DNA of 64,000 nt from Acanthosoma haemorrhoidale (taxonomy: Eukaryota > Arthropoda > Insecta > Hemiptera > Acanthosomatidae): assembly GCA_930367205.1 (NCBI GenBank), contig OV884009.1, positions 95,749,189 to 95,813,188 on the forward strand, in the 5' to 3' direction. Below, in pieces: positions 21,693-32,600 of this stretch. The position numbers were made by a program, and so were the translations under genes. The notes under the pieces are model-generated. The model saw nothing but the letters and a program-made list of their open reading frames with translations, searched no databases and was not told the DNA's origin. Numbering within the stretch: the stretch's first letter is position 1; the number at the start of each line of letters is the position of its first letter.

Positions 21693-24065
21693 ATGGACAA
21701 GTTTCTCAAGCCAAGCCGCTTTGATGGAACACCCGACTCTCCGACTGCCGCTAAAGAGTGGACCAATTGGCTGAAGACGTTTCAAAACTTTGTCGATGCT
21801 ACAACGGAACATCTTAATGATGAAGATAAGCTTAAGGTAATTACTAATTTCCTATCCTATGACGTTTATGAACTAGTCAGTGACTGTAATTCTTATGCTG
21901 ACGTTGTAGATACTTTGAACTCCGTATTTGTCAAAAGAAAGAGCGAAGTTTATGCTCGACATATTTTAGCAGTTCGGAAACAACTACCTACTGAGTCAAT
22001 CGACCAATATATTCAAACCTTGAAAATCCTTAGCAAGGATTGCGACTTTAAGGCTGTAAGTGCCATGGATCTCAAAAATCAATATATCCGTGACGCATTC
22101 ATCAATGGCCTGCTGTCCACTCAGATTCGTCAGCGTTTGTTAGAAAATGACACCTTACGTTTGGACGACGCTATCAACCAGGCCCTCTCGTTGGAGGCAG
22201 CTCAAAAACAGGCTGAGGGGTACATGCAACCCTTAAGCAGTTACTCTAGCGCTAGCTGCACCCCTATTTCGTCTCAGGAAGCTGCTCCTGCACAGAAAAC
22301 GGACACTACTCTATGTGCCATCTCCAAGTTCTTTAAATCGGGTGATAAATGCTATTTTTGCGGTTTTGACAAATATCCCCGCCCTAAATGTCCTGCAAGA
22401 GACGCTGAATGTGGAAAATGTGGTATCAAGGGGCATTATGCTAAAGTATGTAGAAAAAGTGCTAGCACTAAAGTTTCCGCTTCCGTCATTGCGACAGTCA
22501 ATAAGGAACATTTAAATCTGCTGAGTCGAGCAATCATTCCAGTAGAAATCAATGACACTCGTGCTCGATGCTTGATTGACACTGGAAGCTCTTCTAGCTT
22601 TATAGACCACAATTTCACTCTCAAACACAAGATTCCTCTTTTTCCGGGGGAGGGGAGGGTTTCAATGGCCTCAACTTCGCTTTCCTCTACAATCGAAGGA
22701 CATGTTCTGGTCGACCTCAAACTAAACGAACATATGTATCCTTCATGCAAATTAACAGTCATAAAAGGCCTTTGTGCTGAAGTATTGATTGGCCATGATA
22801 TACTCGTGGAATATTCTGACGTTTCAATCTCTTTTGGTGGATCAAAGCCCCCACTCACTATATGTGCCTCTACTGGTGCCTCTGTGGAACCTCCTCGCTT
22901 ATTTGGTAATCTATCAGCAGACTGTAAGCCTATTGCCACAAAGTCCAGGCGATACACTGAGGCTGACCTCATGTTCATACACGATGAAACGTCCAAACTT
23001 CTGTCTGAGGGGGTGATTGAGGAAAGCAACTCTCCTTGGAGGGCTCAGGTACTAGTTACTGAAAGTGATCACCACAGAAAACGCATGGTAATAGACTACT
23101 CGCAGACAATAAATAAATTCACGTTTCTTGACGCATATCCGCTCCCAAACATCGATGATTTGGTTAGGAAAGTTGCTGCCTACAAAATATTCAGCACGAT
23201 TGACTTTCAGTCAGCATACCACCAGGTACCCATTTTGGAAGAAGAAAAACCTTTTACGGCTTTCGAGGCTGCGGGAAAACTTTACCAATTCAACCGAATC
23301 CCTTTTGGGGTGACAAATGGTGTCGCCTGTTTCCAGCGAGTTATTGACAAGGTTATAACACAAGAGAAGTTAATTGGAGTGTTTTCGTACTTGGATGACA
23401 TAACTGTATGTGGGCACGATAAAAATGACCATGATCTGAATCTCTCTCGACTCCTTGCAGCTCTTGACAAACACAATCTCAAAATCAACGAAAGAAAAAG
23501 CAAATCCATCCTGACTTCCATACATTTGCTTGGGCACTTGGTATCTCATAACGATATCCGACTGGATCCAGAGTGCCTCAAACCCCTATTGGAAATGCCA
23601 CCTCCTCATAACGCTGCATCACTGAAGCGTGCTCTAGGGCTCTTTGCTCACTACTCGAAATGGATTGCACATTATTCTGATAAAATTAGATCACTGACCG
23701 ACTCTAAGACCTTCCCTCTGGATCATCAAACTACTAAAGATTTTGAAAACCTAAAACTAAGTATTGCTGAAGCTGCAGTTACCACAATGAATGACAATGA
23801 ACAGATGGTAGTAGAGACAGATGCTTCAGACGTCGCCTTGGCCGCAACTTTGAGTCAGGGTGGTCGGCCTGTGGCGTTCTTCTCACGGACACTCACTAAG
23901 TCTGAACGTGCACACCCTGCGATTGAGAAGGAAGCAGCTGCAATTGGGGAATCTCTCAAGAAATGGAGATCTTTTCTTTTGGGTAGACATTTTCAACTAC
24001 TAACTGATCAACAAGCACTCTCTTTCGTATTCAACCAAAAACACTCAAGAAAAAAAAAAAAATGA
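21693..24065 (+). CDS. Gypsy gag-pol, first frame (gag, protease, RT, RNase H)
   Basis: The 790-codon frame starts 30 bp after the LTR. In order it has a gag capsid-like region (residues 1-185), a two-part Cys-rich nucleocapsid (about 214-255), an aspartic protease with LIDTGSS (about 292-298), RT with YLDD near residue 567, and RNase H with VETDASD near 707. The products would be a virus-like particle protein and replication enzymes. In the first Cys knuckle, a Tyr stands where the clade has a His ligand (KYPRPKC). The frame ends in a tract of thirteen A's at 24050-24062, one more than the frame needs to continue. Confidence 0.93.
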   Translation: MDKFLKPSRFDGTPDSPTAAKEWTNWLKTFQNFVDATTEHLNDEDKLKVITNFLSYDVYELVSDCNSYADVVDTLNSVFVKRKSEVYARHILAVRKQLPTESIDQYIQTLKILSKDCDFKAVSAMDLKNQYIRDAFINGLLSTQIRQRLLENDTLRLDDAINQALSLEAAQKQAEGYMQPLSSYSSASCTPISSQEAAPAQKTDTTLCAISKFFKSGDKCYFCGFDKYPRPKCPARDAECGKCGIKGHYAKVCRKSASTKVSASVIATVNKEHLNLLSRAIIPVEINDTRARCLIDTGSSSSFIDHNFTLKHKIPLFPGEGRVSMASTSLSSTIEGHVLVDLKLNEHMYPSCKLTVIKGLCAEVLIGHDILVEYSDVSISFGGSKPPLTICASTGASVEPPRLFGNLSADCKPIATKSRRYTEADLMFIHDETSKLLSEGVIEESNSPWRAQVLVTESDHHRKRMVIDYSQTINKFTFLDAYPLPNIDDLVRKVAAYKIFSTIDFQSAYHQVPILEEEKPFTAFEAAGKLYQFNRIPFGVTNGVACFQRVIDKVITQEKLIGVFSYLDDITVCGHDKNDHDLNLSRLLAALDKHNLKINERKSKSILTSIHLLGHLVSHNDIRLDPECLKPLLEMPPPHNAASLKRALGLFAHYSKWIAHYSDKIRSLTDSKTFPLDHQTTKDFENLKLSIAEAAVTTMNDNEQMVVETDASDVALAATLSQGGRPVAFFSRTLTKSERAHPAIEKEAAAIGESLKKWRSFLLGRHFQLLTDQQALSFVFNQKHSRKKKK

Positions 24066-24090
24066 TAAAATTCTACGTTGGCGACTCGAA

Positions 24091-25221
24091 TTGGCTCCTT
24101 TCCAATTCGATATAACCTACCACCCTGGAAGAGAAAACACGAAGGCTGATGCCCTATCTAGAGTTTGTAGCTCCATCTCCAATGATCGACTGTTGGAGTT
24201 GCATCGATCTCTCAACCATCCCGGTATCACCAGAATGGTTCACTGGCTGCGGTGCAGGAATCTCCCATTTTCAGTTGAAGATGTTAGAAGGGTCAACTCA
24301 ACTTGTTCGGTTTGTGCCGAAGTCAAACCCCGTTTTCACAAATCTCAAGGTACTCTCATCAAAGCAACTATTCCTTTTGAACGAATAAATGTAGACTTCA
24401 AGGGTCCAATCCCCTCGAAGACGAGGAATTACTACATTCTGACCATCATAGACGAATATTCTAGATTCCCATTCGCCTACGCTTGTAAAGACACAACCTC
24501 TGGCACTGTTATAAAATGTTTTACAGATCTTTTTATGCTTTTTGGGACTCCAGCTTATGTGCACTCGGACAGAGGTTCCTCCTTTATTTCGCGAGAATTA
24601 ATATCATTCCTACATTCCAACGGAATAGCCACTAGCAACTCAACGCCCTATAATCCTCAAGGGAATGGACAGGTGGAGCGTTTGAATGGTACCTTGTGGA
24701 AAACCATAAATCTAGCTCTCAAGACGAACAATCTCCAGACTCGCGATTGGGAAGAAGTCCTCCCGGAAGCTCTTCACTCCATTAGGTCTTTGTTATGCAC
24801 TGCCACGAATTGTACCCCTCATGAACGATTCTTTAGTTTTCCTCGCCGAACCTCAAACGGAGAAGCTTTACCTACTTGGCTTACCACACCTGGGCCAGTA
24901 CTCATCAAACGAAACATACGGTCCAGCAAGTATGATGACTTGGTAGAAGAAGCAGAACTTCTAGAAGCTAACCCCCAATATGCATGTATTAGGTGGAAAG
25001 ATGGCAGTGAATCAACTGTCTCTCTACGACAACTTGCCCCTAGAGGGAACACGGATCTATTGCCAAAAGCTGAAGCCCCTCCACTTATTGAAGAACGAAG
25101 AGAAATGTCTCAAATTCGACCTAGCCCTGAAGGAGCTGGAACAGGTCGAGCTGAAGCAGGTCTACCGTTCACCCTAGATCTGAATAACTCCAGTCCTCGA
25201 AATATCAATCGGACAGTTTAA
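24091..25221 (+). CDS. Gypsy pol, second frame (RNase H end and integrase)
   Basis: In the +1 frame relative to the first, coding homology starts at about 24061 with the end of RNase H. The integrase zinc finger follows (LHRSLNHPGITRM, then CSVCAEVK), then the catalytic core with VDFKGP, an HSDRGSSF block and QGNGQVERLNGTL, so the D, D and E are all present. The tail has a short basic/acidic C-terminus. Integrase would insert the cDNA. Only the homopolymer break separates this from the first frame; I do not know whether it is a mutation, a slippage site or an assembly error. Confidence 0.92.
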   Translation: MAPFQFDITYHPGRENTKADALSRVCSSISNDRLLELHRSLNHPGITRMVHWLRCRNLPFSVEDVRRVNSTCSVCAEVKPRFHKSQGTLIKATIPFERINVDFKGPIPSKTRNYYILTIIDEYSRFPFAYACKDTTSGTVIKCFTDLFMLFGTPAYVHSDRGSSFISRELISFLHSNGIATSNSTPYNPQGNGQVERLNGTLWKTINLALKTNNLQTRDWEEVLPEALHSIRSLLCTATNCTPHERFFSFPRRTSNGEALPTWLTTPGPVLIKRNIRSSKYDDLVEEAELLEANPQYACIRWKDGSESTVSLRQLAPRGNTDLLPKAEAPPLIEERREMSQIRPSPEGAGTGRAEAGLPFTLDLNNSSPRNINRTV

Positions 25222-25336
25222 ATCGACCTACCTTCACCTGACACTGAAACCTCAAGACCTAGACGAACTCTCAAGCCTCCTGCTTATCTGAAGGATTATG
25301 TAACCAAGTTTTAGTTCAAAATATAGAGGGGGAGAA

Positions 25337-25495
25337 TGTGATGAAATGGAATGCTTAATATTCCATATGTTTAATTTATCATATGTTCAATTGTTCAAAT
25401 TTATTTTCAACTCTGTCATTACTGTCTGTAGTTTATAATAAATAAAAGCCTAATTTCTGGTCTTAAATGTATTTATTATCAGTACAAATACAACA
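25337..25495 (+). repeat. Gypsy 3' LTR (159 bp)
   Basis: This LTR is preceded by a purine-rich tract and followed by the TSD AGGTA, after which the interrupted LTR-S resumes with CAGAGGTTTCATAAGG. Confidence 0.95.
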
Positions 25496-25956
25496 AGGTA
25501 CAGAGGTTTCATAAGGAATTAGTCAAGTTTTCAGAGTTCGAGTGGAAACCAAGCATCACCGAGTAAAGGACCCGAGAGACTCGCGAGGATACTGATTAAC
25601 AGGGCCAGGAGGCTGCCTTAAGTACCCTCTCTACTTCCTGCTGGGAGGCTGCAAGGTTGCCTAGGCCGGCGGTTGGTTTTCACACCTGTGGCGAGGAACG
25701 TGACCGACGCCTAATTACCCGGCAGCCCTGTACCCTGGAGGTAGAGAGGCCCCGAAAGGGTTGTTAATGTTTATGACAGCCAGCTACTGACCCTCCTCAG
25801 GTTATTTGCTTGGTCCCCGTCTTTTATTGCTTAACACATTTACAATGATTTAAATTTGTTTATAATACATTTAATTCATGTTATTTTACTTTTGCTTACA
25901 ATATATATGCAATAGAGTATAGGGTGAATTATCTTATGTAGTTAGCGGTCGCTACA

Positions 25957-27879
25957 GTATTGTTTTTAAAATGTTCCATTATAGAACGTAGTTGTTTATT
26001 TCTTTAATGAACTAATATTATGGTAATGTGAGAATGTATAGTATGAAGTCTAACTGGTGCAATACCATGTCTACTTTTTAGGCTCGTATTCTTAAGTTCT
26101 TATACCATGGTGGTTAAGAGCCAAAAGAACGATCCATATAATTGTTATCAGAATCAAATGGATTGATTTTATTTAAGTATGGCGATAGACTTTTTTGAAT
26201 TTGAGTACGGGTTTTTTTTGTTGTTTTTTGATGTTAATAAGGATAAAAGCCAGTGGTCATGAACACCTTGTAGCGTAGGGGAACTTTTAGCTGGTCAAAA
26301 TTTTTTTTTTTTTGGGGCTGGCAGTTTTATCGTTTGTAATTACTTTTTCAAAACTTGGTATTATTTTTTGTATTTGCGTCATGGTCAACAATTTTTAAGA
26401 ATCTCTGATAATTCAAGGAATTATGATCATTCAATTCATATTATTGCCAACAGTTATTTCATTGGGGAATAGTTGTATATTTAAAGAACAATTACCTATC
26501 ATTCATTAACGTTAGTCAAGGTTCTTAATAGTTTAAGTTTTTAATGTTTTCTTTTCAAAGTGATTCCTTTCAGGATTTGAAATAATGTTGACTCTATTTA
26601 AACAACCAATTAAACCATTGTAGCCCATAGTGAAATAATAAAAAACTTACACATTCAGGCAGGTGAATTGAATCAAATTTTTCAAACCTCGTACTAAATT
26701 TAAACTAGTGCTTTTCTGTTTAGAAAAGCAGACTAAATGGCTAAAATGACCGAAATTCGAAAAACCCGTTAAACTCAGGGAAACAAAATTACGTATTTCC
26801 ACATACTTCTTGTTATTATATATTAACTAAAATGTGTACAGCAGCGTAGCTCAGGGTGTTATATCCTTTACAGTGAATTAAAATGTGGGATTGATCGGAT
26901 TCTTTTACGATGGCTCTCGTAAATCACACATACATAGACTGCTTAAAAGCCTCTTCCGAAGACCCTGTCAATAATTCTGTTACAAACTGAATATTTGGTA
27001 CAAAATATAAATTGGGCAAGGTTTCTTACCTGTATTTTCTACTAATGGGAAACGAAATTGTTCCTTCCTCAAGACGGACTGGAGATTATTAGGGATAAAT
27101 ATCCGCTACAGTCCTTTCATTTACTCCCTTCATATCCCTTTCTGTTGATTAGTCTCCCATCGTCTGGTTTTGTTTCTCTGCCAAATATCCGGGTTTGTAC
27201 ACCCCTTCATTAAAACTTAATCTGCATTCCTTTTTGAGTTATGTTTCAATGTTAAACGCGGTGAAGTTGACAAAAAACATGCATAAATGTCATTTTGTTT
27301 TATAAGTAGTAGATGCATTTAGATCATAATGTATTCAATTATTTCTCAATGAAACGCGATATTTTTCAGTCGTCGCTAAATTAATTGATTCAATAACAAC
27401 CTTGCTATCTCCCCAAGTTTTTATTTGTATAGACTACATATTATAGATTATATTATTTATTAAATTAGCATAAACACTCATTAATACTAAGACGAATATC
27501 TTCACCATTTTTTTTCATAACTTAAGTGATTTTCGTTTTACTGGCTAAAATTTTATTTCATACATTAAGAATTTAATTGTATTTATAACACAATTGTTGT
27601 GCCAACTTGGACAAGTTGAAGTTACTCTCTTCACGTACCTGAAAACATCCAATTACGTATTATTATTTTTATTCATCAATCGACTTATGGCGTCAGTATA
27701 AAGAGAAGAGACATGTTAACGAACCCGACACCACGAGTGCCAAACTAGGGGCGCTTGCATAGTCAACCCTGATTGTTTGGAAGAAACCGGGCACTCATTG
27801 TCTGCGTGGTGAAATCTTCCAGCCTATATGACGAAGAAATTCCAAGTTTTATTATTCAGTCGGAATTAGAATATACCTG
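25957..27879. other. AT-rich interval, no gene seen
   Basis: Only short spurious frames occur here. A weak tRNA-like stretch near 26842-26905 (TAGCTCAGGGTG, then GGATTGATCGG) cannot be folded convincingly. Poly-T and poly-A tracts are common. Confidence 0.5.
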
Positions 27880-28224
27880 AAAGGAACCGTCTTCCATGCA
27901 GACGACGGCTTCTGGGGCCCAACAAATGTACCTAGTAGCTCTGCCTCGTTCTGGTTCACACTCTCCTTTGGGATCCGGACGGTATTCACCTACCCTCAGA
28001 TATCAAGTGTGAACTCGTGGCCTATTATTTCCTATAATGCCTAAACAATATCTCTTCTCCTGAACATAGTGCACTGTCGGGTCACACCTTCTAAGATTTT
28101 ATGGAGTCAGATCAATAAACAAATACGACTAGGCCACCAAAAAAGGTCAAACAGGTTATCTGGTTCTGACGCCCGCCGGGCAGTGGTGAGGTTGACAAGA
28201 CCTCACCAGGGGGCGTGCCCGACA
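27880..28224 (+). repeat. LTR-S copy F, terminal fragment
   Basis: The stretch shares the GTTCACACTC, GGGATCCGGACGG and CACCTACCCTCAGATA blocks with the 56384 LTR in reverse orientation, and the AAGATTTTATGGAGTCAGATC block with copy E. It ends GCCCGACA at 28224, the family terminus. The outer end and a TSD were not found. The following 28225-28940 shows no gene. Confidence 0.7.
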
Positions 28225-28943
28225 CAAAATTTGGGAGATAGCCACGCGACACATGGAAAAACTTGACATAAAATATCTATATTAGAAAATTACAATTTTA
28301 TCGTGACTTAAGAGTTCATTCATACTAAAATTCTGCTCACACAGTTGATATTCTTAAAATATGTACACACACGTTCTGTCCTGGAGCTCCACGTCTCCCA
28401 AGACAATTACTCGAGCTAGTAGCGGAACCCATAGCAGTGGTACCCCCATGCATCATCATCTCTGATTATCTCCACTCAGCAATTTTCACAATATGGCGAG
28501 GACAAGAGAGATAGTAAGTGACTCACAGACACTCATGACATAAAGTAGGGACGGTGGCCGGTGGAGGACCACATGATATACTTATCTATTCACAATACAT
28601 AACGAGACTACTGCCGTTTTAGATGACGAGGAGGATTGTAAGGATGAGTATTGGATAAGGAGGAATATAGGGGAATTTGGATAAGGTATCGGTTTCAAGG
28701 AAAATATTGAGGTTATATACAGCTGGTACATTGGGGATCACTGTGAAAGTATAGGTTTGTGACAGAGAGTATCGATAACTACACAGACCAAACGGTGTTC
28801 AGGTGCTGGAGTATTTGGAGTTGATTCCATATCAATTTGATGCCCTGAATTCAAATATGGCATTATTTTAGCCTAGGAGCTTAAATTTCTACATATCTAA
28901 TATTATAACAACATTTTAGTAAAATATACTTTACACTATTTTA

Positions 28944-29210
28944 ATTTGAATCCACGGGATTCTGAACCCTTCGGAAGCTTCTTTTCCGTAACATTCTTGA
29001 ATTCATTTTGGAACAGTCCCTTTTTAAACGCAAACATTGATCAGCCATCATCTGTGTACCCCATCTTACTTGAGCAGGCCTCAATAATTTTAATATCCTG
29101 GTGAAATCTTTCACCTTGTTTTTCAATGGTGTCGCCTAAATAAATCTTCAGGAAAACGGTCTAAGTGGCTGAGTAAATAGTGCGCCTTAGTACTCATGTT
29201 ACACCCAAGG
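28944..29210 (-). pseudogene. Decayed copy of an uncharacterised arthropod ORF family
   Basis: Three frames on the minus strand give, in order, MSTKAHYLLSHLDRFPEDL, then LGDTIEKQGERFHQDIKIIE, then MMADQCLRLKRDCSKMNSR and RKRSFRRV. From memory, this order matches a dispersed, unnamed family with 'MSxKxHxLxSHLDxFPENLG...GERFHQDI...MMADYCWxLKRD...KRSF'. The family looks mobile or virus-derived, but I cannot name its function. Frameshifts make this copy a pseudogene. The interval 29211-30230 has open but unrecognised frames on both strands. Confidence 0.5.
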
Positions 29211-30230
29211 GGTTTGAAACTGTTTTTCTTGAAAGCCTGTGGTATAGTTCTGAGCATTGGATTGCAATGTTTAAATTCGTCAATTGTTTGCAGGTATTAA
29301 AAGTTCAAATTGGTTTTAGTAACTGCTTGTATATGTTGAGTTAGTTGTTGTAAAACTACACTTTCTGGTGCTGGATGGACTATTCATACGACTGCACCAC
29401 AGGTTGCAACGTTGTATTTTGGTCATTTTGGAGGTTAATTTACGGAATGAAAGGATTGCTGTGTTATCGGAAAAGGTTGTCAAAAATGTGCTAGAAGAAA
29501 CAGAACTATTAGTGTGATATAGGGTACAAAAGATAGTTAACAGGATACTACTTTACTCATAAGGGATTCTAAGAAGGGCAAGCTGAAAGAGAAAACCCCT
29601 GGCTGCTGGAGGGCCCAGGTGCTCTTGAACACGGTGGCTCTCAATACAAGCTATACAAGCATCATGAGAGGATGACCGGAGTACAGAGATCTGTCTTTTT
29701 TTTGCATGAGTCCCAATTTTCGTCGCTGGTAAACAAAGAGGAGAAGAATTGCAGGACATTTCTCCTCTTTGAGTGCAAATGGAAGAAGATATATGGCCGG
29801 GCAACTTCACCATTTCTAGGAGGGCGGTTTAGGGTGGTTCACCAGGGTGGTGACAATGAAACGAAGGCATCTTTATATCAAGGGAGTGAGGAGGCATTAG
29901 GAATTAGGGCATGCAAGAATATCCCTCAAGCGCGACATCTCACGGCAGCACCCTGCCTTAGACGGTCTGTTGGCAGGTCCAGGGAATTTATTCTGTTGTG
30001 GTCACTGGTAGTGTACAGACTATGTAACATAAACAACGTCGCCAGGAAAACGACTGACTCTAGAAGGTTCTATTATAGAAATGAAAGACTTCCGGCTGCA
30101 TTGTTGGTTAAGTTGTATATAACCTTTTTTGCTAGTGGTTGCTATGAGAAATTGGTTTCTAGATCACGCTAAATTGCTTTTAAGACATGTACATTGTTTT
30201 TTTGCAATTATTATATCTTAATTATCTATG

Positions 30231-32600
30231 TTCAACAACTAATGTCTCAAAATAAAAAACAGTCAAGATCTTATTTATTGTGCAATAATTACAATCTGCC
30301 TTTTGTAAGGCAATAAGTAATTAAGATATATGCTCTCATTCATACAATATTTACAATTCATCATTCACTCGCTCATTCATACAATATTTACAGACAGCCC
30401 AGAGACCCCCCAAATCCACCGCGAAGAGAAAGCGGAGTCTTGGGAAGTCCCCCACGCTCCTCCGTCAGCCGCGTCACCGGATACTAGCCAGTGGAGGCTG
30501 ACCAAGAGCGCGAGAGCCACAGACGCTCAGGACATGATTGGAGAGACTGGCCATTGCCAGGACTCCCACTGTCACACGTTTATAGCAGGTCACGAGGCCA
30601 CTGCCGTTTCAGTCTCCGAGGAGGATTATAGGGATGAGTGGCGCAGTGCAATGACTGTGCTAGAGGATTAGGGTGGTTGGAAAGGCTACTGTGGAATTTC
30701 GTAATCTTGGAAGGGATGAGTTCTAGAATGTAGGGTATTTAGTCAAGATCTAACGGGCAAACACCTACTCCACCGCCAATTAAGTGAAGACTATGTCGTT
30801 CAAACCGATATGCGCAATTGAATTCTTCTGGAGCTAGCTCGATGAAGGATACCACCGAAGCCAGACACTTCTAAAGAGGCAGAAGAAACCGTCGAGGAGT
30901 CTCCATTCTTCACGCTAAACAGTTTCGAGATGCTGAAACATTCACAAGTAGAGGCCATGGAAGCTATCCAAGCACCAAAGTAGCCTAAACCGCCTTCTAC
31001 ATTCGTACGAAATATTAGCAATTTTGTATTGAGATGCTTACAATTGACAAAAATTGTAGTTACTGGCAAATGTCTTAATCCATCATGAGATATCAAAATT
31101 TCTCGAGACCCTCCCGATACGTATCATCAAATATTTGGAAGACACAAAAGCTTTTGTTTCCAATTTCCATTCGTATTAGTTAAATCAAGCGAGATCGCTA
31201 CAGGTGGTGATAAAACCATTATCCCACTTCACCAGGTGACTAAATTGAGCTAGGATACAAAGATCGCCAAATAACCAACGTGCTGCTTGAGGATAAACAA
31301 CAAGAAGAAGCTATTAAATCGGTGTTCTTTATAAATCTTGATCGAACACCTGCAGTAAAGAAAATCTACGAATTAACCCACCTGTATTATACAACGATAC
31401 AGGTCGAAATACCATACCCCAAACGTGACATCGTCCATTGCCATAATTGTTAAGCATATTGGCGCACCAAAACCTACTGTCGCCACCCTTACAGTTGTGT
31501 CAATTGCAGTGGCCGGGCAAGAGCGAGCTATGCCAGAAACTCTTAAAATCGCATGGCAGTATGCTCTGCCAACATGGTTATCCGGCCAACTATAAGGGCT
31601 GCGAAGGATATAGAATCTTGAAATCAAGGCTACAGGCTGCCCAAGAAGAACATTGACGTAGCTATCATTACTGAGAAAATACTTACGACCATTTATAATT
31701 CGAAAGCACCAGACTCATGCAGGTACCGCTGTCATTGTCTATAACTCCATTTCCCATCACATAGTTCCTTTGGTAGCACATGATTTCCTGCAGTCCACTG
31801 CAGTGTCAATCGGCACTTTCACTCCCCCCCCCCTCCTAATATCCATTTCCGATTCCCAATTCATCTCCTTTCTAGACTCCATCGAACATCGTTTCCTTGT
31901 GGGTGACGCAAAACACCATCATTGGGGCTCGAGATCAGCAAATACTTTGGTGTCTGCATTCACACGGAAACATTGCTCCTCTATCTCTCCTAACACAGCC
32001 ACCTATTGGCCATCTTCTCCCAGCCGATATCCTGATATCCTTGAATTGAGTTATATCAAAGCCTATCCGGACATACGTAATGGGGGACAGCACCAAATTC
32101 GAATATCAAGCGTATCCAATCCTTTCAATCAAAAGTCCTGAGAACAATAATTAATGGCCCTTATTACGTTAGCAACAAAATCCTTCATAACAATCTTTAT
32201 TACTAAACTCATCCCTTCAAAGTTCATGAATTCTACCGAAACCTATCCAATCACCCTAATCCTCTAGCACAGTAATTATAATGCGCCACACGTCCCTATT
32301 ATCTTCCTCGGATGCTAAAGCGACAGTGGCCTCGTGACCTGCTATAAATACGTGACAATGGGAGTCCTAGCTTCACCCCTGGTCAGCTTCCGCTGGTTCG
32401 TAGCCGGTGACACTGATGGAGTAGAGTGTGGTAATTCGCACGACTCCTCTTCCTTTTTCGCATGCGAGGGAGATAACAGCCATATGGATTTGGGAGATCT
32501 CTGGACTGTTTGTAAATACTGTATAAATGGGGGAGTGAATGAATAATTGTAAAAAAATGGCATGAACGACAAAATTTATCACAATTACTTATAATTTTAT
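30231..32600 (+). pseudogene. LINE-J copy P: ORF1, endonuclease and 3' end, deleted and interrupted
   Basis: After the insertion at 30273-30740, the ORF1 start region (30752-31130) parallels 47974-48340 of copy N. Zinc-knuckle sequence lies near 31430-31620 (repeated C-x2-C, HPANYKGC). Endonuclease sequence is near 31770-32030 (VGDAKHHHWGSRSANT, then SPNTATYWP). At about 32055 it jumps to the RT C-terminus (block with GCGTATCCAATCCTTTCAATC), losing most of the RT. The 3' UTR runs to about 32600. Multiple frameshifts are present, so the copy is dead. Confidence 0.75.
30273..30740 (-). mobile_element. LINE-J 3'-end fragment, 5'-truncated, with TSD
   Basis: This is the reverse complement of the LINE-J 3' end (compare 40290-40580). 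It runs from the CCCTACATTCTAGAACTCAT block to an AATAAATAA tail. It is flanked by an 11-bp TSD, AGTCAAGATCT, at 30261-30271 and 30741-30751. It sits inside the 5' region of LINE-J copy P: the flanks rejoin to match copy N just before its ORF1. Confidence 0.9.

Larger units (their letters stand above)
21504..25495 (+). mobile_element. Near-intact Ty3/gypsy retrotransposon (CsRn1/Kabuki-like)
   Basis: This 3,992-bp element has two 159-bp LTRs, each starting TGTGATG and ending ACA. Its 5-bp TSD AGGTA lies at 21499-21503 and 25496-25500. A purine tract (AGAGGGGGAGAA) precedes the 3' LTR. Gag and pol share one frame, broken once by a poly-A tract. There is no env. The gag N-terminus and Cys-rich nucleocapsid resemble the CsRn1/Kabuki clade, an assignment made from memory. 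Near-identical LTRs and sharp TSDs imply recent insertion. Confidence 0.95.
21337..25956 (-). repeat. Solo LTR-S (copy B), split by a gypsy insertion
   Basis: The LTR starts TGTCGGATCGTCAC at 21337 and ends GGTCGCTACA at 25956. It is flanked by GTATT on both sides (21332-21336 and 25957-25961). Removing the inserted element at 21504-25495 and one copy of its AGGTA target leaves about 623 bp. No internal coding region is attached, so this is a recombinational solo LTR. The strand follows copy D, where the TGTCGG end is next to a primer site read on the minus strand. Confidence 0.93.

Noticed and set aside
22436..23029. A 197-codon minus-strand frame inside the gypsy gag-pol
   Set aside because: It lies fully antisense to conserved nucleocapsid, protease and RT coding sequence and has no motif of its own.
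26842..26905. tRNA-like stretch with TAGCTCAGGGTG
   Set aside because: The B-box match is poor and no cloverleaf could be drawn.
29553..30172. Overlapping frames on both strands, one of 166 codons (+)
   Set aside because: No domain, signal or splice context was recognised, and the two strands compete over the same bases. It stays unassigned.
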